Below the pieces are notes generated by a model, which was given only the letters and a program-made list of their open reading frames with translations, was not told the origin of the DNA and ran no database searches. This document shows positions 7,220 to 14,307 of a DNA stretch of 18,511 nucleotides, one piece after another. Within the stretch, counting starts at the first letter, position 1. Every line of letters starts with the position of its first letter. The translations under genes were made by a program, and so were the position numbers. Source of the stretch: Moraxellaceae bacterium (GTDB taxonomy: Bacteria > Pseudomonadota > Gammaproteobacteria > Pseudomonadales > Moraxellaceae); the NCBI GenBank assembly GCA_014378805.1, contig JACMMY010000192.1, positions 1 through 18,511 on the forward strand. The letters are read 5' to 3'.

Positions 7220-8446
7220 ATGGCCGTCAATAAAGCAGAAGATATGCCGAATTTCCTTTACGAGGGAACGAATCGACGTGGACAGAAAATTAAGGGTGAA
7301 ATCCCAAGCAAAAATATGGCTTTGGCTAAGGCTGTTTTGCGTAAGCAGGGCGTCAATGTCACGAGTATTCGTAAAAAATCCAAGAACCCTCTTGAGTTTT
7401 TGACCAAGAAAAAAATTAGTCCAATGGATATCGCGATTTTTACGCGTCAATTGGCAACAATGATGAAAGCAGGTGTTCCATTGGTACAAACCTATGAGAT
7501 TGTTGCAGAGGGACTTGATAATCCTACAATGCGCGAGGTTGTACTTGGGATTAAGGGTGAAGTTGAGGGTGGGAATACCTTCGCAGGATCCTTGAAGAAA
7601 TACCCGCAGTATTTTGATGATTTGTTTTGTTCGCTAGTGGCATCGGGGGAGCAGTCTGGTGCGCTTGAAACGATGCTGGATCGCGTTGCGATTTATAAAG
7701 AAAAAAGCGAACTGCTCAAGATGAAAATTAAGAAAGCGATGAAATATCCCATGGCGGTTATTATTGTTGCGTTGGTTGTTACGATTATTTTGATGGTGAA
7801 AGTCGTACCTGTGTTCAGCGATTTGTTTTCATCATTTGGTGCTGAATTGCCCGCCTTTACGCAAATGGTCGTGGATATGTCTCAATGGATGCAATCTTAT
7901 TGGTTTGTTTTGATTGGCGTCATTGTCTTGGCAGTTGGTATTTTTCGAGAATCGCATAAACGGAGTGAGAAATTCCGTGATTTTTTAGACAAGACGATTC
8001 TAAAAATGCCGATTTTCGGAGATTTAGTTTACAAGGCGATTATTGCTCGCTTTGCTCGGACTTTAGCAACGACTTTCGCTGCTGGCGTACCGTTGATTGA
8101 TGCGCTGGAGTCAACAGCGGGTGCAACAGGCAACGTCATTTATCGTAAAGCAACGATGCAAATTCGTGATGATGTTTCTACGGGACAACAGCTACAGTTT
8201 TCAATGCGAACAACAAATCGATTTCCTTCTATGGCGATCCAAATGGTTGCGATTGGTGAGGAGTCGGGTGCTTTAGATGCGATGCTTGATAAAGTTGCTA
8301 CGCATTTCGAAAATGAGGTTGATAACGCGGTTGATGGCTTAACCGCGCTCATGGAGCCGATGATTATGGCGATTCTTGGCGTATTAGTAGGTGGTTTGGT
8401 CGTTGCGATGTATCTTCCAATCTTCCAAATGGGTTCGGTGATTTGA
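7220..8446 (+). CDS. pilC: Type IV pilus inner-membrane platform protein PilC
   Basis: PilC is the inner-membrane platform on which PilB acts during pilus assembly. The 408-residue product has a short N-terminal domain (FLYEGTNRRGQKIKGEI, then a helix reading ALAKAVLRKQGVNV) and two T2SSF/GspF repeats (about 75-200 and 280-400). Each repeat starts with a FTRQLATMMKAGVPLVQ or FARTLATTFAAGVPLIDA segment. Three main membrane segments are visible: about 175-195 (VIIVALVVTIILMV), about 230-250 (WFVLIGVIVLAVGIF) and near the C-terminus (MIMAILGVLVGGLVVAMYLPIF). Length and ending are typical. An AGAG-containing site precedes the ATG. The stop overlaps the pilD ATG by one base (TGATG), so the two are translationally coupled. 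Confidence 0.96.
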   Translation: MAVNKAEDMPNFLYEGTNRRGQKIKGEIPSKNMALAKAVLRKQGVNVTSIRKKSKNPLEFLTKKKISPMDIAIFTRQLATMMKAGVPLVQTYEIVAEGLDNPTMREVVLGIKGEVEGGNTFAGSLKKYPQYFDDLFCSLVASGEQSGALETMLDRVAIYKEKSELLKMKIKKAMKYPMAVIIVALVVTIILMVKVVPVFSDLFSSFGAELPAFTQMVVDMSQWMQSYWFVLIGVIVLAVGIFRESHKRSEKFRDFLDKTILKMPIFGDLVYKAIIARFARTLATTFAAGVPLIDALESTAGATGNVIYRKATMQIRDDVSTGQQLQFSMRTTNRFPSMAIQMVAIGEESGALDAMLDKVATHFENEVDNAVDGLTALMEPMIMAILGVLVGGLVVAMYLPIFQMGSVI

Positions 8447-9330
8447 TGCTGTTACAAGAGTCAATCAGCGTTATGATCGCTACGCCGTGGTTAGCGGCAA
8501 CGTTGGTCGCATTTTTGGGATTATGTGTGGGTAGTTTTTTAAATGTTTTGATTTATAGACTACCCCGAATGATGGAGAGTGAATGGCGAACTGATTGTTC
8601 GATTTTGCTTCACGATCAATTAAATCCGAATCGCGTCCCGTATGTTTATGAAAGCATTACATTAAGTAAGCCTGCTTCAAGGTGTTCTTCATGTGCCCAT
8701 AAAATTCGCTGGTATGAAAATATTCCGCTGTTAAGTTGGATTGCATTGCGTGGACGTTGTAGTTCATGCGGCGATTTAATCGGTGTTCGCTATCCAGTCG
8801 TAGAATTATTAACGATGTTGGCATCGATTGCAGTCTTTCTTGTATTTGGTCCAACGGCAAAAATGCTGTGTGCACTAGGTCTGACGTGGGCGTTGATTGC
8901 GCTTACAGGGATTGATTTCGATACACAATTACTGCCTGATCGAATTACGTTACCTCTTGCTGCTGCTGGTTTATTTGTTAATGCGCATAGTCTGTTTGTT
9001 TCACCAACCGAAGCAATTTGGGGTTATGTGATCGGCTTTCTTGTACTCTGGGTGGTCTATATTCTATTTAAGATCATCACAGGAAAGGAGGGCATGGGGT
9101 ATGGTGATTTTAAATTACTCGCTGCATTAGGAGCTTGGTTAGGTCCGATGCAGCTGCCGTTGATTATTTTACTATCTTCGTTTGTTGGTGCCATAATCGG
9201 AATTGTATTACTCAAAGTTCGCCAAGAAAATCAACCCTTTGCTTTTGGTCCTTATATTGCCATTGCTGGTTGGATTTCTTTGCTTTGGGGACCTGCGTTA
9301 GTGACAACTTACTTAGGTATGTATCATTAA
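8446..9330 (+). CDS. pilD: Prepilin leader peptidase / N-methyltransferase PilD
   Basis: PilD is an inner-membrane aspartic protease that cuts the leader from type IV prepilins and methylates the new N-terminus. From the ATG at 8446 (294 residues), the N-terminal GLCVGSFLNVLIYRLPRM motif is at 25-42. The zinc-type cysteines of the cytoplasmic loop are C80, C83, C105 and C108. The two catalytic aspartates are D157 in GIDFDTQLLPD and D221 in GMGYGDFKLL; their spacing of 64 matches the known PilD pair. Several hydrophobic helices fill the rest. Translation could also begin at the TTG one codon upstream, but the ATG overlapping the pilC stop is the natural start. The complete set of active-site residues says the protein is functional. 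Only four bases separate it from coaE. Confidence 0.96.
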   Translation: MLLQESISVMIATPWLAATLVAFLGLCVGSFLNVLIYRLPRMMESEWRTDCSILLHDQLNPNRVPYVYESITLSKPASRCSSCAHKIRWYENIPLLSWIALRGRCSSCGDLIGVRYPVVELLTMLASIAVFLVFGPTAKMLCALGLTWALIALTGIDFDTQLLPDRITLPLAAAGLFVNAHSLFVSPTEAIWGYVIGFLVLWVVYILFKIITGKEGMGYGDFKLLAALGAWLGPMQLPLIILLSSFVGAIIGIVLLKVRQENQPFAFGPYIAIAGWISLLWGPALVTTYLGMYH

Positions 9331-9334
9331 GCCT

Positions 9335-9940
9335 ATGTTTATTATTGGATTAACGGGTGGTATCGGCTGTGGTAAGACGGCCGCAAGTGATTGGTTTGTT
9401 GCACAAGGGATTAGCGTTGTTGATGCTGATGTCGTTGCTCGTGAAGTCGTTGCGATTGGTGAGCCTGCACTGTTTGAAATTACTCAAACTTTTGGTGATT
9501 GGGCACTTCTTACAGACGGCAGTTTAAATCGAGCTGCGCTACGCCAGCATGTCTTTGAACATCCTGAAGATCGAAAAAAATTAGAACAGATTACGCATTC
9601 ACGCATTTATTCCGCAATGTTATTGCAACTACAGGCAGCTATTTCTCCCTATGTGATTCTGGTTTCCCCTTTATTATTAGAATCGGGTAAAGCTGGTTTG
9701 GCCAGTTTATGCCAACGGATCTTAGTCATCGATGTGCCCGAATCTGTGCAGCGAACTCGCGCTGGCTCACGAGATGGGCAAACGCATGAATCGATAGATC
9801 GCATTATTGCTGTGCAGATCCATCGCAATGATCGCTTAACGCTTGCGGACGATATTGTACTCAATGATGGAGAGTTGGTTCATTTATATGTCCAATTGCA
9901 AGTGGTACATGAGACATATTTGAAGATGTGTGCTAACTAG
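9335..9940 (+). CDS. coaE: Dephospho-CoA kinase
   Basis: CoaE phosphorylates dephospho-CoA, the last step of coenzyme A synthesis. The 201-residue protein begins MFIIGLTGGIGCGKTAASDW, with the P-loop GGIGCGKT at residues 8-15. It is followed by VVDADVVAREVV (substrate-binding Asp region), the helical lid LEQITHSRI, and the conserved PLLLESG segment. Length and order fit the family. It lies four bases after pilD with no promoter between, as in the pilBCD-coaE arrangement of many gammaproteobacteria. The ribosome site is weak, which suggests translation coupled to pilD. After the stop come about 200 bases without a gene, rich in short T runs. Confidence 0.95.
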   Translation: MFIIGLTGGIGCGKTAASDWFVAQGISVVDADVVAREVVAIGEPALFEITQTFGDWALLTDGSLNRAALRQHVFEHPEDRKKLEQITHSRIYSAMLLQLQAAISPYVILVSPLLLESGKAGLASLCQRILVIDVPESVQRTRAGSRDGQTHESIDRIIAVQIHRNDRLTLADDIVLNDGELVHLYVQLQVVHETYLKMCAN

Positions 9941-10078
9941 CATATTTTTTTAATCAGCACTTTTTAAAAACAATTACATTAATCCTTTTTAGTCATATCT
10001 TTTAGTGCTGCGGATGTCTGTCCGATTCAAATCATATAGTTTTAAACGTCAACAATGTCTGATTTATTGATGGTAGAT

Positions 10079-10106
10079 CACCGCTCAATAGGCGTTCTGA
10101 GCGGTG
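10079..10106. terminator. Strong hairpin between convergent coaE and the transporter gene
   Basis: CACCGCTCA and TGAGCGGTG form a perfect 9-bp stem with a 10-base loop, placed between two convergent genes. No good T run follows on either strand, so it may act as a bidirectional barrier, an mRNA 3' end stabiliser or a weak terminator. The rest of 9941-10146 is AT-rich, with T runs shortly after the coaE stop but no other convincing stem. Confidence 0.5.
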
Positions 10107-10146
10107 CAAAATTGATTAATGAGTAGCAAAAATAGTATCCACCTGT

Positions 10147-11079
10147 TTAATCCTTACGAAATAATCGCCAAGGCTGCAACGCGCCGATACTAACCGCAAT
10201 CAAGCCGATAATCATTGCCAGTGATAAAGGCTCTCCCAATAGAGGAACTGCTGCCAATGAGGCTAAAAGAGGTGCCAAAGCCAGAATACTCCCGACTTTA
10301 ACAGCGCCTAAACGTTCTACTGCACCAATAAAGCTCAGCATGGCGATAATTACGACGAAAATACCTTGGAATATGGCTTGAGTGAGGATTTGCTGTAACG
10401 TCGCCTCAGCCAATCGACTTGGTAAAAACAAAACGTAGATGGGTAGGTAAATCAGTGTTGAGAGCAGCGCAACGCCTGCCATGGCTTGCCACGGAGGTAA
10501 CATCCAGCGTTTAAGTAAAGCGGTGTAAATCCCCCAAGATAGGGATGCGAGTACAAAAAACAAATCGCCAATGCCGAGAACGAATTCGTGTTCTGCATAC
10601 ATTAGCGAACTCATCCCAATCAAGCCAATCGCGATCACCGATAAACTGAGCCAATTATCACGACTCAGCGCTTCACGTAAGATAATCAGTGCTGCAATTG
10701 CTGTCCAAAAAGGCAGCAGACCATTCATCCAAATAGCGGCATGTGCTGCGGGAGCGTGACCGAATCCTTCGTAGACGAAGATGGAGTAGGCTACACCGCC
10801 GATCAATGCCAGTACTAAGATACGGATATCCAGTAAAAATCGCCATTCACGGCGATAAATTTGAATGGGAATTAAGACTAAACTTGCAGTCAAAAAACGT
10901 AGTGCGCCGATATCCCATGTCGTCATGGTTTGAGTTGCACCGAAACGTGAAATGAGGGTAAAACTTCCCCAAATCAACATGGTGATTGCGAGCAAACCAT
11001 AGCCAATCAGATGTGTTCTTTTTGCTTGCTCAGATAACATCGAAGGCGTCTGAGGTCGTTGATCATCAGCGTATTGCAC
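10147..11079 (-). CDS. EamA/DMT-superfamily transporter (RhaT/YdcZ-like permease)
   Basis: An inner-membrane permease of 310 residues with about ten hydrophobic helices in two EamA repeats (roughly 25-155 and 165-300). Family features include GYGLLAITMLIWGSFTLISRFG at the start of repeat one, FLTASLVLIPIQIYRREWRF after helix two, and the APLLASLAAVPLLGEPLSLAMIIG segment near the end of repeat two. The substrate cannot be told from sequence; relatives export amino acids, metabolites or drugs. The GTG start at 11077-11079 is favoured by GGAG seven bases upstream; an ATG at codon 14 (11040) has no ribosome site. The gene starts 27 bases after rlmB in the same direction and may be read from the rlmB transcript. 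Confidence 0.85.
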   Translation of the reverse strand: MQYADDQRPQTPSMLSEQAKRTHLIGYGLLAITMLIWGSFTLISRFGATQTMTTWDIGALRFLTASLVLIPIQIYRREWRFLLDIRILVLALIGGVAYSIFVYEGFGHAPAAHAAIWMNGLLPFWTAIAALIILREALSRDNWLSLSVIAIGLIGMSSLMYAEHEFVLGIGDLFFVLASLSWGIYTALLKRWMLPPWQAMAGVALLSTLIYLPIYVLFLPSRLAEATLQQILTQAIFQGIFVVIIAMLSFIGAVERLGAVKVGSILALAPLLASLAAVPLLGEPLSLAMIIGLIAVSIGALQPWRLFRKD

Positions 11080-11106
11080 GGATTTGCTCCAGAAAAAGTT
11101 CGGCGG

Positions 11107-11865
11107 TTACGAAGATTGTCGTTGTCGACAGGCTTCATAGAGTGCCATTCCTGTAGCGACACTGACGTTGAGGCTTTGCAGTTTTCCCGTCATCGGAATA
11201 TACGCAAGATAATCGCAATGGGTTTGTGTGAGACGACGTAAGCCCGTATCTTCGGCGCCCATAATGATCGCAAGTTTACCTGTCAAATCAATTTGATGGA
11301 TTGGCTTTGCGTTTTCATCGAGTAAGGTGCCGACGGTTTGTACACCTTGTTCTTGCAAGGCAACCAATGTACGCGCCAAATTAGTGACTTGGAAGAATGG
11401 TACAAGTTCAACCGCACCCGCAGCGACTTTACGCGCGGTTGGCGTTAAACCCACTGCGCGATCACGCGGCGCAATTACACCGTGCACACCCATAGCAGCA
11501 GCAGTCCGCATACATGCACCAAGGTTATGTGGGTCGGTCACTTGATCCAGAACAAGCAGCAATACATCGTCAGTGTTTTGAACCAGTTGAGCTAAGTCAC
11601 TTTCATCAAGGACTGGCGCAGGACGAACTGCGGCCACAATCCCTTGATGCTGCGCGCCTTCAGACATCTTACTTAATGTGTCTCGGCTTGCTTTTTGCAC
11701 AGAAATACCATGTGGTTCGGCTTGTTTGATCAGTTCATATAAGCGCTCGTCATCACGACCTTGTAGGACAAATAATCCGAGAATTTGTTCGGGCATAGTA
11801 TTCAACAGTGACTCTACGGCATGTAAACCGAAATGATGCTCAACTGATTTTGTAGGTTTTGCCAT
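11107..11865 (-). CDS. rlmB: 23S rRNA (guanosine-2251-2'-O)-methyltransferase RlmB
   Basis: RlmB methylates the 2'-O of G2251 in the peptidyl transferase P loop of 23S rRNA. The 252-residue product has the N-terminal substrate-binding domain (about 8-80, starting HFGLHAVESLL) and a SPOUT trefoil-knot domain. The three SpoU motifs are visible: motif I DPHNLGACMRTAAAMG with N114 and R120, motif II IMGAEDTGLRRLT (201-213), and motif III IPMTGKLQSLNVSVATG (223-239). Motif II has GAED where relatives usually have GAEG. It is a TrmH-family enzyme; RlmB rather than TrmH is chosen from the N-terminal domain and length. The ATG at 11863-11865 lacks a strong ribosome site, and its leader holds a large inverted repeat. 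Confidence 0.93.
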   Translation of the reverse strand: MAKPTKSVEHHFGLHAVESLLNTMPEQILGLFVLQGRDDERLYELIKQAEPHGISVQKASRDTLSKMSEGAQHQGIVAAVRPAPVLDESDLAQLVQNTDDVLLLVLDQVTDPHNLGACMRTAAAMGVHGVIAPRDRAVGLTPTARKVAAGAVELVPFFQVTNLARTLVALQEQGVQTVGTLLDENAKPIHQIDLTGKLAIIMGAEDTGLRRLTQTHCDYLAYIPMTGKLQSLNVSVATGMALYEACRQRQSS

Positions 11866-11886
11866 GATTTACTCGAATGTAAGTCT

Positions 11887-11916
11887 GTTAAAGCCGATTT
11901 AAAAAATCGTTTTAAC
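11887..11916 (-). repeat. Long inverted repeat in the rlmB leader
   Basis: Two nested arm pairs are present: GTTAAA/TTTAAC outside and CGATTT/AAATCG inside, with a small internal mismatch and an AAA loop. It ends 22 bases before the rlmB start, so the rlmB mRNA leader would fold into a stable AT-rich hairpin; it could also be an operator. The rest of 11917-12030 shows no gene and only weak promoter-like boxes. Confidence 0.6.
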
Positions 11917-12028
11917 AAGGTGATGTTTAATAGTGAGTATTCTAACGAATTTGAATCAAAATATTCGCACATATTACGTGGATTGCGTCGTTCTTTTGCG
12001 AAGTCACCGTGTTCAAAATAAGCTGAAA

Positions 12029-12060
12029 ATAAAAAACCGACTTCTCATGAAGTCGGTTTT
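12029..12060 (-). terminator. Strong intrinsic terminator of the terC-like remnant
   Basis: AAAACCGACTTC and GAAGTCGGTTTT form a perfect 12-bp stem with a four-base loop, followed on the minus strand by TTATTTTC. It sits 24 bases after the stop codon of the decayed TerC-family gene, in the position expected for that gene's terminator. The symmetry would also let it work on the other strand. Confidence 0.88.
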
Positions 12061-12084
12061 GGTATACCTCATCGCTCATTAAAC

Positions 12085-12337
12085 TTAGCTTTGCGGATGT
12101 TTCTTTGCATGGCGTAAGGTTTTACCACGAGCGCGAATGTTCAATAATTCTGCAGTTAAAGAGAAGCCCATCGCAGCATACAAATAAGCATTATGGATGT
12201 CGAAACCATCCAACACGAGAATCCTACCGACCATCGCCAAGAATGCCAATGCCAACCGCTGTAATCACCGAGTCTGTTGAGATTGATTTAAGATCAAATT
12301 TCGGTGGAATTGCTTTTTTTAAGAAACTATCATTCAA
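12085..12337 (-). pseudogene. Decayed TerC-family membrane protein gene (C-terminal remnant)
   Basis: No intact ORF is present, but the minus strand between 12085 and 12264 reads LALAFLAMVGRILVLDGFD, then NAYLYAAMGFSLTAELLN and a basic tail ending HPQS. This matches the last membrane segments of TerC-family integral membrane proteins (usual form LAFLLLIG...AEGFG.HIPKGY.YAA..FS...E..N). About 20 bases upstream, one frame over (12224-12337), TDSVITAVG matches the TerC motif around the metal-site aspartate. The roughly 25-50 residues that normally separate these segments and the whole N-terminal half are gone, so this is an internal deletion plus 5' loss. The terminator is still intact. The C-terminal match is clear; the second fragment is shorter and less certain. 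Confidence 0.7.
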
Positions 12338-12559
12338 TTATCTAATAATCTTCATTCTGACTCTATAGGGATCATGTTATAAATATGACAGATTAGATTT
12401 AAGTGATTATTATGTGTTGCGTTAAATGCTTGGAATATTTTGAGTGAGATGGCGTAGTTTATAGGGTATTTATCGGGTCCCAAGAAGAACTTTTAAGCAA
12501 ATCAAAAAAAAGCCTTCTTGAAAACCTAATAGGGTCACCACCTTGATGCATCAAGCGAA
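12338..12559. other. Gene-free stretch between the terC remnant and ppnP
   Basis: No ORF with family resemblance was found on either strand. Immediately after the ppnP stop (minus strand) lies a perfect 14-base palindrome, CTTGATGCATCAAG (12542-12555), and about 30 bases further a run of eight T on the minus strand (12504-12511) after AAGAAGGC. Together they may serve as the ppnP transcript end, though the stem and T run are not adjacent. A weak minus-strand promoter-like pair (CTGTCA, 18 bases, TATAGA, about 12360-12390) could be a relic of the terC-like gene. Confidence 0.4.
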
Positions 12560-12877
12560 TTAACCTTCGAAGTGGCAGACATAGTCCAAAACAGACAGTG
12601 CTTCAATATCAAAGCTGCTATTGCCATCAACAAAGAATGATTGTCCGCTACGGAATTGTTCGGTTGGCTTTCCAATACGGGTGACTTGGCACTCGCCCGA
12701 AATAATTTCCATACGTTCTGGCGCGCTAGTATTGAAGGTCAGCTTCGACGGTAAGATCACACCAATTGTTTTTTTGCTACCATCAGCAAATAAAAGAGTA
12801 TGGCTGACGCATTTGCCATCGAAATAAACATTTGATTTCTTGATGACGCTGACTTGGTCGAATTGCGCAGGGGTCAT
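12560..12877 (-). CDS. ppnP: Pyrimidine/purine nucleoside phosphorylase PpnP (DUF1255)
   Basis: PpnP (YaiE in E. coli) is a small cupin-fold enzyme that splits nucleosides with phosphate, with broad specificity. The 105-residue product shows the family pattern: KSNVYFDGKCVSHTLLF, KKTIGVILPSKLTFNTSAPE, RMEIISGECQVTRIG, FRSGQSFFVDGNSSFDIEA and a C-terminal DYVCHFEG. Each stretch aligns with the YaiE sequence as I recall it. The start is ATG at 12875-12877 with GGAG six bases upstream; a TTG four codons earlier would overlap that ribosome site and is rejected. The gene is monocistronic, with its own promoter candidate about 70 bases upstream. Confidence 0.93.
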   Translation of the reverse strand: MTPAQFDQVSVIKKSNVYFDGKCVSHTLLFADGSKKTIGVILPSKLTFNTSAPERMEIISGECQVTRIGKPTEQFRSGQSFFVDGNSSFDIEALSVLDYVCHFEG

Positions 12878-12947
12878 AACACTCTCCAAAAAGATGGGGA
12901 TATTCTAACAACCCCAGATCACGAGAACCAGCCTAAACAGGCGAGAG

Positions 12948-12975
12948 TGTATAGAATAAATTGCTAATGTGACAA
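12948..12975 (-). promoter_or_regulatory. Candidate sigma70 promoter of ppnP
   Basis: On the minus strand TTGTCA (five of six consensus), 16 bases, then TATACA (four of six) lie about 70 bases before the ppnP ATG. A short stem, GCCT-AAAC-AGGC (12931-12942), falls just downstream at the start of the leader. Confidence 0.5.
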
Positions 12976-13014
12976 TCCTTCAAGCCATCGTATATTTATA
13001 CCTCTTTCGACTCT

Positions 13015-13032
13015 TCTTCGAGTGATCGAAGA
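13015..13032. repeat. Perfect 7-bp hairpin downstream of the 13086-13769 gene
   Basis: TCTTCGA and TCGAAGA flank a GTGA loop, forming a compact hairpin right after the T run of the 13038-13073 terminator on the minus strand. No T run follows. It may protect an RNA 3' end or be a protein site. Confidence 0.5.
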
Positions 13033-13037
13033 TTGTG

Positions 13038-13073
13038 AAAAAAGACGTCCCTTAAGGCGTTTTTGCAGGACGC
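13038..13073 (-). terminator. Intrinsic terminator of the three-gene unknown cluster
   Basis: On the minus strand GCGTCC pairs with GGACGT (one G-U pair) around an 18-base loop and is followed by CTTTTTT. An alternative smaller stem, GGCGT/ACGCC, could form within it. It lies 12 bases after the stop of the 13086-13769 gene and closes the cluster. Confidence 0.7.
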
Positions 13074-13085
13074 CATATTTGCTAT

Positions 13086-13769
13086 TTATTGATTACGACG
13101 GCGCATAAGCCCCACGAAAAAGATGACAGACCAGACTATACCCACTAAATAAAATAGCGAATAAGTAATATATTTACCCATCGACATTTCCCTTGGGATT
13201 GAATCAGGAGAAATTTCAGGTGGATGAGTTGGACTGAAACGTAACGCACTCAGCTCGTCAGTCGTCATCGTTTGATCCGCTGCCTCTGTTTTATTTAAAT
13301 TGTTGTTTGGTAAAACACTTCTAACAGGCGAGGAAGCTATACCTACCGGTTTTTGATTCTTTTTAGCTTCTTGTTGAGCGATGATCTGAGCCTGCAGCTT
13401 GGCTTGTGCTTGATGCTTTAGCCAGACTGGATTATGTTCTTTTTCCATTCGTGCTTGATATTCTGCATGTGATTCATTCAGTCTAGGTATCGACGAGACT
13501 TGAGCATCGTGGGCCTTCTGTTCTTCTGCAATTTTTTGCAATTGTTGTTTTTCTGCGCTCATCTGCGCGTAACGTCCTCGATAGTTGTAATTATCGTCAT
13601 CATCCTGAGCGACAGGGGCTTTGACCGCGTTTGCGGCGAACACAGCATCACTGTAAGTCGATGTATTATTTGAGTTGGCATAAGAGCAGGATATTGCTAA
13701 ACACAGCACTGTGCTCAGTCCAAGCTTTGTAAATAAAGCGCGTGAATTCAATTGTAATGATTTACGCAT
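13086..13769 (-). CDS. Exported or membrane protein of unknown function with C-terminal anchor
   Basis: I do not recognise this 227-residue protein. Residues 1-31 look like a signal peptide: basic start, hydrophobic LGLSTVLCLAIS core, and SYA-NS as a likely signal peptidase I site. C28 might suggest a lipoprotein, but the lipobox is poor. Residues about 55-62 are DDDDNYNY, about 65-140 are Gln/Lys/Ala/Glu-rich and probably helical or coiled coil, about 140-195 are Pro/Ser/Thr-rich, and 200-221 form a transmembrane helix ending in MRRRNQ. The protein would therefore be anchored by its C-terminus with most of its mass in the periplasm. AAAGGAAG precedes the ATG. It starts four bases after the DUF3592-like gene and is surely cotranscribed with it. 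Function unknown. Confidence 0.8.
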   Translation of the reverse strand: MRKSLQLNSRALFTKLGLSTVLCLAISCSYANSNNTSTYSDAVFAANAVKAPVAQDDDDNYNYRGRYAQMSAEKQQLQKIAEEQKAHDAQVSSIPRLNESHAEYQARMEKEHNPVWLKHQAQAKLQAQIIAQQEAKKNQKPVGIASSPVRSVLPNNNLNKTEAADQTMTTDELSALRFSPTHPPEISPDSIPREMSMGKYITYSLFYLVGIVWSVIFFVGLMRRRNQ

Positions 13770-13773
13770 CGAA

Positions 13774-14244
13774 TTACTTCCTTTCTAAATGTGAGGCAAT
13801 GATGCGGACATTATCGTTGTGGCGTTTGTTTTTTAATTCAACGAGTGCATTTTTAAAAGCAACCGCGACGATATGGAATAGCAGAACAATAAAAAGAAAT
13901 AGAAAAATACTGGGCGTGAATTTTTCAAAAATGAAATTTTCTGGATCATTGGGTCTATAGCAGATGACAATGGGCTGATTTCTTTTGATATCGTCGACTA
14001 ATTCGCTGGGGAATGAGCGTGATTTGATGATTTTTCGCCCATCTGATGTTTTGAAGGAAAATGTTGCGACATAAAAACTGCTCCCGGTACCCGAGTCAGT
14101 TTGTTCATAATCGGCGATTGGTTCAACGATGGCGCGTTCGCCAGTATGCTGAATACGGACGAGGTCATTTTCAACGTTGTAGATGTAAATTAACCCGAGG
14201 AACAACGCGACTAAAATCGTCCCTAAAATAAATATTTTTTGCAT
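13774..14244 (-). CDS. DUF3592-like membrane protein
   Basis: A 156-residue protein with one hydrophobic helix at each end (about 4-22 and 111-130) and a soluble beta-rich part between. The middle part, from ERAIVEPIADYEQ through FYVATFSFKTSDGR to the motif VICYRPNDPENFIFE (93-107), resembles the DUF3592 family, whose hallmark is a V.Y.P.NP.. segment before the second helix; no enzymatic role is known for that family. The C-terminus is basic and helical and probably cytoplasmic. AAGGAG is ten bases before the ATG. It lies 63 bases after the frameshifted gene upstream; that gap has a small hairpin, CGCAT-GAGT-ATGCG (14267-14280). The family call is from the motif only and is moderately sure. 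Confidence 0.75.
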   Translation of the reverse strand: MQKIFILGTILVALFLGLIYIYNVENDLVRIQHTGERAIVEPIADYEQTDSGTGSSFYVATFSFKTSDGRKIIKSRSFPSELVDDIKRNQPIVICYRPNDPENFIFEKFTPSIFLFLFIVLLFHIVAVAFKNALVELKNKRHNDNVRIIASHLERK

Positions 14245-14307
14245 GACACCCCAGCTCCTTAATCAACGCATGAGTATGCGGTTTACATGAAATTGTTTTA
14301 TATAGGG

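Noticed and set aside
12105..12368. An 87-codon plus-strand ORF across the terC-like remnant
   Set aside because: The opposite strand gives recognisable TerC-family sequence and a correctly placed terminator; the plus-strand product resembles nothing and lacks a ribosome site.
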